64,000 bases of DNA from JOPF133 sp052144935 (GTDB lineage Bacteria > Acidobacteriota > Terriglobia > Bryobacterales > Bryobacteraceae), in NCBI GenBank assembly GCA_052144935.1, contig JBKQPR010000268.1:1-64000 (forward strand), in the 5' to 3' direction. A program made the position numbers and the translations under genes. Position 1 is the first letter of the stretch. Every line of letters begins with the position of its first letter. This document shows, in pieces, positions 35,159-42,577 of this stretch. Under the pieces are notes generated by a model. That model saw nothing but the letters and a program-made list of their open reading frames with translations, was not told the origin of the DNA and did no database searches.

Positions 35159-36541
35159 GTGAAGACCATGGACGCCATTTCGGTTTTATGGATCCAGTCA
35201 CGCCAAACCGCTCACGCCGGCTCGCTTCCGGCGCCGCCCAAAGGCTGGAAGATCGACCTCTTCTTATCCGGAGGTGGACTCCCGGAATTCGGAGTCACCG
35301 AATATGCCGCCATTGTGTTGGATTTCTCAACAGGCGTATGGGGTGAGCAGATCGTGGAACAGGTGCAAGGCATGGCTTCCCGACAGATCGTGGTGATTTA
35401 CGACCCCTCGAACGTCGGAGGCGGGGGCTATCTGGGCGCCGCTTCGCGGGTCGCCTCGCCGGCCGGGGTCTTTCCCCGTCTGGCCCAGGCCATCGAAGTT
35501 CGCCGAACCAACGGCTTGGCCCTGCTGGCGGAGCGGGCGGGCGGCACGGAGGACACGGCCAAGCAGGATTGGGAGCGCCTGCTGGTCGGGGAGAGCCATC
35601 CCATGCGGCAGGTGGGCCACATCATTCGCATGGTGGGTGCGCGGCGCGCCACCGTGCTCATTACCGGTGAAACCGGCACGGGCAAGGAGGTCGCGGCGCG
35701 CGCGCTGCATCTGGCGGGGCCGCGCCGCAGCGGTCCGCTGGTGGCGGTCAACTGCAACGCCCTGCCGGAAAATCTCCTCGAAGCCGAGTTGTTCGGGCAC
35801 GTGCGGGGCGCTTTCACGGGAGCGCACCAGAGCCGCACGGGACGTTTTGAACAGGCCCACGGAGGCACCCTGTTTCTGGACGAGATCGGAGAGATGCCGC
35901 TGGATCTGCAAGCCAAGCTGCTGCGGGTGCTCCAGGAACGCGAATTCCAGCGGCTGGGCAGTTCGGAAACCGTGCGGGTGGACGTCCGCGTGGTGGCCGC
36001 GACCAACTGCCACCTCGGCGAGCGTATGGACGAAGGGCGTTTCCGCGAGGACCTGTTCTATCGCCTGAACGTGGTGCCGATCCATATGCCCCCGCTGCGC
36101 GCGCGGCGCGAGGATATTCCCGCGCTGGCGGCGCATTTCGCGCGCAAGATCTGCGCCGCGGAGCGGATTCCGCTGAAGCGCTTGACCGGAGAGGCCGTGG
36201 ACTACCTGGGCGCCTACGCCTGGCCCGGCAATGTGCGGCAATTGGAGAACGCCGTGGAGATGGCCATCGCGCTCAGCGGGGAGCGCCTACCGCTGGGTCC
36301 GGCGGACTTCCCGCTGCCGGAGATGCGCGCGCGGGCCCCGGTACCCGCGGGACTTCCGGTCGTCGCCGTGCCGGACGGTGGATTGGATTACGAGCGCACT
36401 CTGGCGCTCATCGAGCGGAGCATCCTGGAACAGGCGCTCCAAAAAACCGGCGGCAATAAGAAGGCCGCCGCCCAGATGCTGCGGCTCAAGCGCACCACCC
36501 TGTCCGCGAAGGTGCGGAGCCTGGATTCCCGGGTGGCCTGA
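35159..36541 (+). CDS. Sigma-54-dependent transcriptional activator (FlrC/FleQ-like)
   Basis: The product has 460 residues from the GTG at 35159; the ATG at 35168 is an alternative. The N-terminal ~135 residues resemble a degenerate response-regulator-like domain and lack a clear phosphorylation aspartate triad. The central AAA+ domain has GETGTGKEVAARAL (Walker A), the sigma-54 contact loop GAFTGA, and GGTLFLDEIGEMPLDLQAKL (Walker B). It then has NVRQLENAVEMA and a C-terminal Fis-type helix-turn-helix (EQALQKTGGNKKAAAQMLRL). It would activate RNA polymerase-sigma-54 at flagellar promoters. It is divergent from flgM in the same cluster. Confidence 0.92.
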   Translation: MKTMDAISVLWIQSRQTAHAGSLPAPPKGWKIDLFLSGGGLPEFGVTEYAAIVLDFSTGVWGEQIVEQVQGMASRQIVVIYDPSNVGGGGYLGAASRVASPAGVFPRLAQAIEVRRTNGLALLAERAGGTEDTAKQDWERLLVGESHPMRQVGHIIRMVGARRATVLITGETGTGKEVAARALHLAGPRRSGPLVAVNCNALPENLLEAELFGHVRGAFTGAHQSRTGRFEQAHGGTLFLDEIGEMPLDLQAKLLRVLQEREFQRLGSSETVRVDVRVVAATNCHLGERMDEGRFREDLFYRLNVVPIHMPPLRARREDIPALAAHFARKICAAERIPLKRLTGEAVDYLGAYAWPGNVRQLENAVEMAIALSGERLPLGPADFPLPEMRARAPVPAGLPVVAVPDGGLDYERTLALIERSILEQALQKTGGNKKAAAQMLRLKRTTLSAKVRSLDSRVA

Positions 36542-36547
36542 AAGAGA

Positions 36548-38383
36548 TCACCAGAGGTATTCTTTGGCGATGTCGCGCTTGTCATAGCCGTCCAGCACGT
36601 GCACCACGCGGATCTTTTTCAAGGCCACCGGCGAGAGCTGGCCAATGGGGATGTAGATGACCGTGCGCCCGGCCCGCGCGGCGATGGTCTTAAAAATGGA
36701 TCGCGGCGGACGGGCCGCCACGTATACCACGTAATGGTGGATCGAATAATCCAGTCCCGCCAGCAGCAGCCGCTCGGATTTCGATTCCGCGAATTCGTAA
36801 TCGGAATCCCGCCAGACATCGTACATGCGGCGCGGCGGCAGACTCATCAGGAGCCCGCCGTATTCCGCGCGCCCAATCCCCGGTCCCACCAGGTTGTCGA
36901 AAGGGAAGGTGGAGTAAAAGGCCATGTCGGATTCGTTCTGGTTCTCGCCCAGCCAGGTGGTCAAATAAGGGTAGCGGTTGTCGCGGTCCTCGTCGAAGAT
37001 CACCACCACGGATCCCACCTCGCCATGGATTTTCCGGAACTGGCGCACGTAGATGCGGCCTTCGTACCACTTGCGGATGGTTTCGCGCATATCCACGCCA
37101 TCCAGAAACGAGGTGGTGAAGGGTTCCACGCGCACGCTCTCCTCGGACAGGATGCTCTTCCCCTTACGTTTCAGGAACCGGCCGTAGTCCTCGATCACCA
37201 GGTCCTCGGGGGGATAGGAACAGATGCCCGCGCCGTTCAACTGGCTGGCCCACTCGCCGGGGACCTTTTCCTTCCTGCGGGGCTTCAGTCCGAAGGGGCG
37301 AAGGCGGCGCTTGGTGCTGGGCAGGCGGCGGCGCAAACGGATGCGCCGGGTGTCCATCCAGATCTCTTCGCCGGAGATCCGCACGGTGAGCACGTCGGCC
37401 CCGGTCCGCTGCGGAGGGTAGCGGCCGGCGGCTTCCCACACGTCCCAAGCGTAGTTGTCGTCCACTACGCTGCGGGCCGCCACGGTAAGGTCGAACACGC
37501 CGGCCGACAATTCGCTGCCGGCCAGAGCCAGATTGCGGGCGTAGCGCCCCAGCAGGCGCCGCTGCCAATGGGCCACCCGCTCGCCGGTGCTGGCTTCATA
37601 TTCCTTCCCGGCGGCCTGGAATACGGCCAGTTGCGCGTGCCGCCGGTCGACCAGGCCCTGGTCGGTCATCAATTGGCGAAACTGTTCGTAGCGCCACTGG
37701 AGCTGCGGATATTCCACGGTAATCTCGGCCAGGGATTCGGGGTGCGGATTGAAAACTTCCACACCCTCGCGGAAAAGCCGCGCAAGGGGTTGCGCTTGCG
37801 GTCCTTCCATGGCGTCCAGCACCGGGTCCAGGAGATTCAGCGACACCACCACCAGCGTGCTGGCCGAAGGATCGGTTCCCTGCAGCTTCCACGCAATGCC
37901 GGCGGCGTGCGCGGCAATCTCGGGCGACCGCGGCTGCGGGTAAACGCGGTAGGCGTCCACGTAGCGCTGGACACCGATATGGCGCACGGCGTAGGTATCG
38001 GGATAGGCGTCCTTCAGGTGCGGGCGCTCGCCGGAATCGGGGTCGGCGAACACAATTTCGGCGCCGGTCTCGAGACCGGTGCGGATGGCTTCCGTGAATG
38101 GGTCGGCGGGTTCCACGGGCACATAGATGGCCTGGTCGTCTCCGCGCGTCTCGTCGGGATAGAAAATCAGCGACATCTCCGGGAGCCGCGCCACACTCCG
38201 CAGCCAGGCCGCCTGTAAAGTGGCCGGCAGTTCCAGCGCGATGGTCTGGGGACGCTCCCTCAGAATCGCCTGGCGCACTTCGATGGCGAACTCCACGCGT
38301 CCGGGGACGACCGGGAAGTACGTGAATCGCCCGCGCGTGAGGCTGCCCGGATCAGGAAGCGGAAGGTCGATTTCGCCGGACAT
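36548..38383 (-). CDS. Unknown 611-residue partner of MoxR-type ATPase
   Basis: Not recognised as a named family. The N-terminal ~200 residues (EFAIEVRQAILRERPQTIAL followed by ELPATLQAAW and LIFYPDETRG) read like the ChaN/TraB superfamily, in which a Rossmann-like unit begins with 'eALRPD.V.vELP'. A middle region has many basic residues (RIRLRRRLPSTKRRLRPFGL). The C-terminal half has VVIFDEDRDNRYPYLTTWLG and FPFDNLVGPGIGRAEYGGLL, repeated aromatic and glycine-rich turns, and a last YVVYVAARPPRSIFKTIAAR segment. No transmembrane or signal sequence was seen. It overlaps the upstream MoxR gene by 32 bases, so the two are almost certainly co-expressed and may act together. Confidence 0.7.
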   Translation of the reverse strand: MSGEIDLPLPDPGSLTRGRFTYFPVVPGRVEFAIEVRQAILRERPQTIALELPATLQAAWLRSVARLPEMSLIFYPDETRGDDQAIYVPVEPADPFTEAIRTGLETGAEIVFADPDSGERPHLKDAYPDTYAVRHIGVQRYVDAYRVYPQPRSPEIAAHAAGIAWKLQGTDPSASTLVVVSLNLLDPVLDAMEGPQAQPLARLFREGVEVFNPHPESLAEITVEYPQLQWRYEQFRQLMTDQGLVDRRHAQLAVFQAAGKEYEASTGERVAHWQRRLLGRYARNLALAGSELSAGVFDLTVAARSVVDDNYAWDVWEAAGRYPPQRTGADVLTVRISGEEIWMDTRRIRLRRRLPSTKRRLRPFGLKPRRKEKVPGEWASQLNGAGICSYPPEDLVIEDYGRFLKRKGKSILSEESVRVEPFTTSFLDGVDMRETIRKWYEGRIYVRQFRKIHGEVGSVVVIFDEDRDNRYPYLTTWLGENQNESDMAFYSTFPFDNLVGPGIGRAEYGGLLMSLPPRRMYDVWRDSDYEFAESKSERLLLAGLDYSIHHYVVYVAARPPRSIFKTIAARAGRTVIYIPIGQLSPVALKKIRVVHVLDGYDKRDIAKEYLW

Positions 38384-39194
38384 AGCGCAACGCTTCCTCC
38401 CCCAGCACCTGCACCACGGAGGTCTCCAGGGCCTCGATTTCGTGGGTCCTCTCGGTGGCCAGGCTCTTCAGCTTGATGGCGAAGCGGGCCACGTTGATGC
38501 CGTCGCGCACGGTGTAGCGCTCGTCGGCGGCGTGCGCCATTTGCAGGAAGTCGGCCACGTAGCTGAGGATGCGCTCTTCGGCGAAGGGCAGGTTTTCCCG
38601 CAGAATCTGGTACTCCTCGTCGCGCTCGGGGAAGTCGATAAAGATCTGCGGCTGCAGCCGCGAGTGGATGTATTCGGGCAGCTCGAAGGTGGAGGCGTCG
38701 TCGTTCATGGTGGCCACCAGCCGAAAATGCGGGTGCGCCTTGATTTTGATGCCGGCCACGATGGATTCGACGTAGCGCCGGTTATCCAGCAGCGGCGCCA
38801 GGCTGGCCCAGCTCTTCTCGCTCATGCGGTTGCCCTCGTCGAGGATGGCGATGCCCCCGCGGAGCATGGCGGTAACCAGCGGCGAGGCGACGTAGCGCAG
38901 GCTGCCCTCGCCGGCGATTACGGGGGTCACCAGCAGGTCCTCCGGGCGCGTATCCAGGGTGGCTTGCAGGATATAGACGTCGCGCCCCATGCGCCTTCCG
39001 GCGGCGTAGGCCAGGGTGGTCTTGCCCACTCCAGGCTTACCCAACAGGCGTGGGTTCATAGGGAGGTCCTGCTCATTCACCACCATCCACGCGGCCAGCA
39101 ACTGGCGCATAAGTTCATCTTGTCCGACCCACTCGACCGCGAGTTCGTCCGGGTGGGCCAGGTGCAGCGTGACGCCTTCGATCTCGACGGTCAT
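38352..39194 (-). CDS. MoxR-type AAA+ ATPase
   Basis: This 280-residue protein has Walker A GKPGVGKTT at about 52-60, Walker B AILDE at 116-120 and sensor-1 asparagine in LVATMNDD near 164. The MoxR/dynein-like insertion features NRMSEKSWASLAPLLDNRRY and PEYIHSRLQPQIFIDFPERD are present. MoxR ATPases act as chaperones with von Willebrand-type or other partner proteins, often in maturation of metal or protein complexes. No VWA partner is beside it; the overlapping 611-residue gene takes that place. The pair sits between the sigma-54 activator and the swrB-like gene in the flagellar region, without known flagellar function. Confidence 0.9.
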   Translation of the reverse strand: MTVEIEGVTLHLAHPDELAVEWVGQDELMRQLLAAWMVVNEQDLPMNPRLLGKPGVGKTTLAYAAGRRMGRDVYILQATLDTRPEDLLVTPVIAGEGSLRYVASPLVTAMLRGGIAILDEGNRMSEKSWASLAPLLDNRRYVESIVAGIKIKAHPHFRLVATMNDDASTFELPEYIHSRLQPQIFIDFPERDEEYQILRENLPFAEERILSYVADFLQMAHAADERYTVRDGINVARFAIKLKSLATERTHEIEALETSVVQVLGEEALRYVRRNRPSAS

Positions 39195-39273
39195 GTACCC
39201 TCATTATGCTGCATTCGGGTATCGAAGGGGCGATGCGCGGGCTGGGCCGCCGGGCGGGCACGGCGGATCGAGA

Positions 39274-39669
39274 TCAGGAACGGGTCATGACGATGCGGTG
39301 GACCTTGAGCAGCAGATCGACTTCCTGGCGGGAAACGGCGAGCGTGGCGGCGATCTGTTCGGGCGGTTCGCCCCGCCGATGCATGCGCAGGGCCTGCGAG
39401 CGTTTGCTCAAATTCAAACCTGCTCTGGGCAGGCCTCCGTCCGAGGCAGCGGCCGGAGGATGCTGCCGCAACCCGCGGACCTCTTCCGACAAGCTCTCCA
39501 CGGCCTTCTCGACGGCTTCGACGGTCTCGCCCAATTGCCCGGTCTGGGCGCGCGCCTTTCGCTCGGCCACGCCCGCCAGGACGCGCGCCCGCGCCAAGGC
39601 CAGGAAGCTGAGCGCCGCCGAAGCCAGCGCGAGACCGCAGAGCAGCGCCAGGGGAAGCACCGCGGTCAT
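39274..39669 (-). CDS. SwrB-like membrane-anchored protein with helix-turn-helix
   Basis: The product has 131 residues. The N-terminus (LPLALLCGLALASAALSFLA) is one membrane helix. A coiled coil follows (about 35-70, LGETVEAVEKAVESLSEEVR). The C-terminus has a compact helix-turn-helix, RRGEPPEQIAATLAVSRQEV then DLLLKVHRI. This layout and the position right after fliA and a motor-switch gene match Bacillus SwrB (DUF6115 family), a protein that lies downstream of sigD and promotes export-apparatus assembly. It overlaps the FliN-like gene by 4 bases (ATGA). Confidence 0.6.
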   Translation of the reverse strand: MTAVLPLALLCGLALASAALSFLALARARVLAGVAERKARAQTGQLGETVEAVEKAVESLSEEVRGLRQHPPAAASDGGLPRAGLNLSKRSQALRMHRRGEPPEQIAATLAVSRQEVDLLLKVHRIVMTRS

Positions 39670-40562
39670 CGGATGCTCCGCAGGCGGTCCTGCCGGCTGA
39701 CGATCTCCTGAATTCGCACGCCGTAGTTCCCGTCCACCACCACAACCTCTCCGCGCGCGATCAGGCAATGGTTGATGAGCACTTCCACCGGATCGGTGAT
39801 GCCGCGGTTGAGCTCCACGATCGAGCCGGTGGTCAGCTTCAAGACATCCCGCATGGGCAATTCGGCTTTGCCGAAAGAGATACTGACCGGCAGATCCACG
39901 TCCAACAGCAATTCCATGGTTCGCGACCGAGCTGGCCGGGCGCCGGGCGCCGGCTCCACTGCCCGCGGAGGGGCCGCGCCGGGCTCGGCGGCAGGGCCGG
40001 CCGCCGGCGGCGTAAGCTGCCCGATCAGATCGGAGCTGAACGCCAGCAGCAGCAGGCCCGGAGGCCCTTCGGTGAAGCGCAGCGAGACCTGGGCCCACTC
40101 GTGGACCGGGGCCGCCGGGGGACGTTCCACCCCTGGTTCGCAGTTGACCTCATGGCCCACTACGGAGCCAATCGAACGGGCCATGGCCGACAGCGATTGA
40201 CTCAAGATCTCGAACCAGGTGTTGCGCGCCTCGCCGGTCTCCACGCTTTCGAGGCCCGCCGCTTTCAGCGTGAGCGTGCCGGCATATTCCCAAAGCGCCC
40301 GCGGGGCGCCCACCCAGGCCGCCGCGGCGCTGCCCAGTTGGAACGGCTGCTCCCACCACAGCATCCCGGTCTCGGGCCCCGCCTCCGCGGCCGCCGCCAC
40401 TTCGGAGACTGTCCCGCTGGCGGCCTGCCAGCCGGTCTGGGGCCGCTGGTCCGTCATGGATTCGAAAACCTGCGCCAGACTCTCCACCCATTGGTCCAGA
40501 ATCTGCTTCGTGTCTTCCCGCGCGTCCAACCGCTCGCGTGCCTGGTTCTCGCCGGTGTTCAT
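39666..40562 (-). CDS. FliN/FliY-like flagellar motor switch protein (SpoA domain)
   Basis: The product has 298 residues from the ATG at 40562, which overlaps the fliA stop. The C-terminal ~80 residues (ELLLDVDLPVSISFGKAELP, then LKLTTGSIVELNRGITDPVE and VLINHCLIARGEVVVVDGNY) are a typical FliN/SpoA C-ring domain. Before it come an N-terminal helical part and a second domain (about 115-180: WFEILSQSLSAMARSIGSVV) that looks like a CheC/FliY-type or FliN-terminal module. A separate short fliN lies at 47786. FliM is not in this window, so this protein may replace or complement FliM/FliY in the switch. Confidence 0.75.
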   Translation of the reverse strand: MNTGENQARERLDAREDTKQILDQWVESLAQVFESMTDQRPQTGWQAASGTVSEVAAAAEAGPETGMLWWEQPFQLGSAAAAWVGAPRALWEYAGTLTLKAAGLESVETGEARNTWFEILSQSLSAMARSIGSVVGHEVNCEPGVERPPAAPVHEWAQVSLRFTEGPPGLLLLAFSSDLIGQLTPPAAGPAAEPGAAPPRAVEPAPGARPARSRTMELLLDVDLPVSISFGKAELPMRDVLKLTTGSIVELNRGITDPVEVLINHCLIARGEVVVVDGNYGVRIQEIVSRQDRLRSIR

Positions 40563-41314
40563 GCGGTGACTGCGCCTTTCGCGCTGGGCCACTTCTCGGT
40601 CAGGTGCGCCCGCAGACGTAAGATCGCCTGCGACTTCAACTGCGAAATGCGGGACTCGTGCAGATTGACGATTTGCGCGATCTCCCGCAAGGTCAGCTCC
40701 TCGTGGTAGTAAAGACTCAACACAGTGCGCTCGATCGCGGGGATCCTCTCGATCCCCTCGGCCAGCAGGCGCTCCAACTCGCTCCGCTCCAACAGCGCGG
40801 ACGGCAGCGCCTCGCCGTCGTCGGCGATGTAATGCAGCAGGTCCTTCCCGGGATCGCCGTGGGCACATTCCAGGCTGGCAATGTTGAGGCCGCGGATCTC
40901 GACCAGCCATTCGTGGTATTCGTCGAGGGAGATCCCCAGTTGAGCCGCGATTTCCTCCTCCGACGGGGAGCACTTGAGGCGCTGCTCGGCCGAGGCGATG
41001 GCGGCTTCGATCTGCTTGGCCTTCCGGCGCTTCTGGCGGGGCGCCCAATCCAGGCCCCGCAGGCTGTCCAGAATGGCGCCGCGAATCTTGTACTCGGCGT
41101 AGGTCTTGAGCTTGACGTTGTGCCGCGGATCGAAATTGTCGATCGCCGAGATCAACCCGATGACCCCGGTGGACACCAGGTCTTCCAGGCTGATGTTCTC
41201 GGGAAGCCGCTCCTGAATCCGGCGTGCGATCAGGCGCACTTGCGGGAGGTGTTCCAGAATGAGCCGCTCCCGTTCGTCTTCCGTCAGATTTTCCGCCGCC
41301 AAATACGAGTACAT
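40559..41314 (-). CDS. fliA: RNA polymerase sigma factor FliA (sigma-28)
   Basis: The product has 251 residues from the ATG at 41314, behind GGAA at a suitable spacing. A longer start at 41368 would overlap flhF and adds only a basic tail. It has sigma region 2 (LEDLVSTGVIGLISAIDNFD then PRHNVKLKTYAEYKIRGAIL with DSLRGLDWAP), and region 4 (TVLSLYYHEELTLREIAQIV with NLHESRISQLKSQAILRLR). The FYPRxKRxK-like segment is RQKRRKAK. FliA transcribes late flagellar genes and is held by FlgM. Two FliA-type promoters occur at 35066-35153. Confidence 0.93.
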   Translation of the reverse strand: MYSYLAAENLTEDERERLILEHLPQVRLIARRIQERLPENISLEDLVSTGVIGLISAIDNFDPRHNVKLKTYAEYKIRGAILDSLRGLDWAPRQKRRKAKQIEAAIASAEQRLKCSPSEEEIAAQLGISLDEYHEWLVEIRGLNIASLECAHGDPGKDLLHYIADDGEALPSALLERSELERLLAEGIERIPAIERTVLSLYYHEELTLREIAQIVNLHESRISQLKSQAILRLRAHLTEKWPSAKGAVTA

Positions 41315-41333
41315 ATAGTTCCGCGATTCGTTC

Positions 41334-42488
41334 CTATGCAGCCGATAACGTTTCGCTCCGCCGGCCACCCAGGATCAACTCCACCAGACGGCTTTTGGAA
41401 GCGGTCTCGAGATCTTCCGGGATGCGCTGCCCGGTCGTGAAGAAGGACAGCGGCTTGGCGCTTCGCGCCGCCTCCTGGAGAATTGCGCCGAACGAGCCGG
41501 TTTCATCCAGCTTGGTGAACAGCAGACGGTGCGGCCGAAAAACCTCGTACCGGTCCACCACGCGGGCGAGGTCGCCGGATCTCATCGAAGCCGGCAGCAC
41601 CAGGTGCGTGTCCACGTCGCTTCGCGTGGCCAGGAATTGGGCCAGCCCAATGGATATATCAAGATCGGAAAATCCGAATCCGGGCGTGTCGATGAGGATG
41701 AGATCCTTGCCGCGGTTCTCCTCGATGGTTTGGGCCAGCGCCGCGACGGTTTCCAGGATCTGGAAACCGACCCCCAGGATGGCGGCGTAGGAACGCAACT
41801 GTTCCCCGGCGGCCACCCGGTAGTTGTCCATGGAAAGCAGCAGGACCGGGCGCCGGCAGGCCAGGCCATAGTTCACCGCCAGCTTGACCAGCGTGGTGGT
41901 CTTGCCCCCGCCCGGAGGGCCGACCAGCGCCACGATGCGCGGCGTGGCCTCGCTACGGCCCAGAGCCGCCTCGACGGTAAAGCGCGCTTCCAACTCTTCG
42001 CCCAGGGCCTTCCGGAAGCCGGAATCGGCGTGGGATGGCGCTCCGAAGGCCGTGGCACCATTGAGGAGGCGGGTTTCGGCGGCCCCCAGGATCTCGCGCG
42101 CCCTTTCGGGATCCAAGTCGCCGTCGATGAGCGTCGCGTACGCGTCCGAGTAGCCGGGCGAGGCGCCGGCCCACTCGGGCGGGGCGAACGCCGTGCGCTG
42201 CAAGGTCCGCCGCATGCCCTCCAGTTCCTTCTTCAGGTCGGCGACTTCGCGCGCCAGCCGCTCGCCGGGTTGGAAAACCACGGAAACCGGCGCTCCGGGT
42301 GCGCCGTCCGTCCCGGCGCCTTCCTGAAGCGGCAGATCGGTGGCGAAGACCACTTCGTATTCGCCCAGATGGCGGGCCTCCGGGGGCGCTTTTCGCGTGT
42401 TGACCAGCATGGCGTCCGGTCCGAGCTCCTGACGCGCCATCGACATGGCGTCTTCGACCGCATGCGCATAGTAGGACTTGATTCTCAT
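41334..42488 (-). CDS. flhF: Flagellar SRP-type GTPase FlhF
   Basis: The product has 384 residues from the ATG at 42488 (MRIKSYYAHAVEDAMSMARQ), where the FlhF B-domain begins. The longer open frame upstream was dropped. The GTPase part has IVALVGPPGGGKTTTLVKLA (G1), VLLLSMDNYRVAAGEQLRSY (G2/DNYRxxAxEQL), LILIDTPGFGFSD (G3) and FTKLDETGSFG (G4). FlhF sets where and how many flagella form. The usual partner flhG (FleN) is not encoded next to it; fliA follows after 19 bases. Confidence 0.93.
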   Translation of the reverse strand: MRIKSYYAHAVEDAMSMARQELGPDAMLVNTRKAPPEARHLGEYEVVFATDLPLQEGAGTDGAPGAPVSVVFQPGERLAREVADLKKELEGMRRTLQRTAFAPPEWAGASPGYSDAYATLIDGDLDPERAREILGAAETRLLNGATAFGAPSHADSGFRKALGEELEARFTVEAALGRSEATPRIVALVGPPGGGKTTTLVKLAVNYGLACRRPVLLLSMDNYRVAAGEQLRSYAAILGVGFQILETVAALAQTIEENRGKDLILIDTPGFGFSDLDISIGLAQFLATRSDVDTHLVLPASMRSGDLARVVDRYEVFRPHRLLFTKLDETGSFGAILQEAARSAKPLSFFTTGQRIPEDLETASKSRLVELILGGRRSETLSAA

Positions 42489-42577
42489 CCGTTTTGGCTG
42501 TCCCTTCTCCGGCGCGCTCGGGCAATCCATCGCACGAGTAAACTATCGTCAGGCGCGCGAATTTTCTGTAGGGGGGA

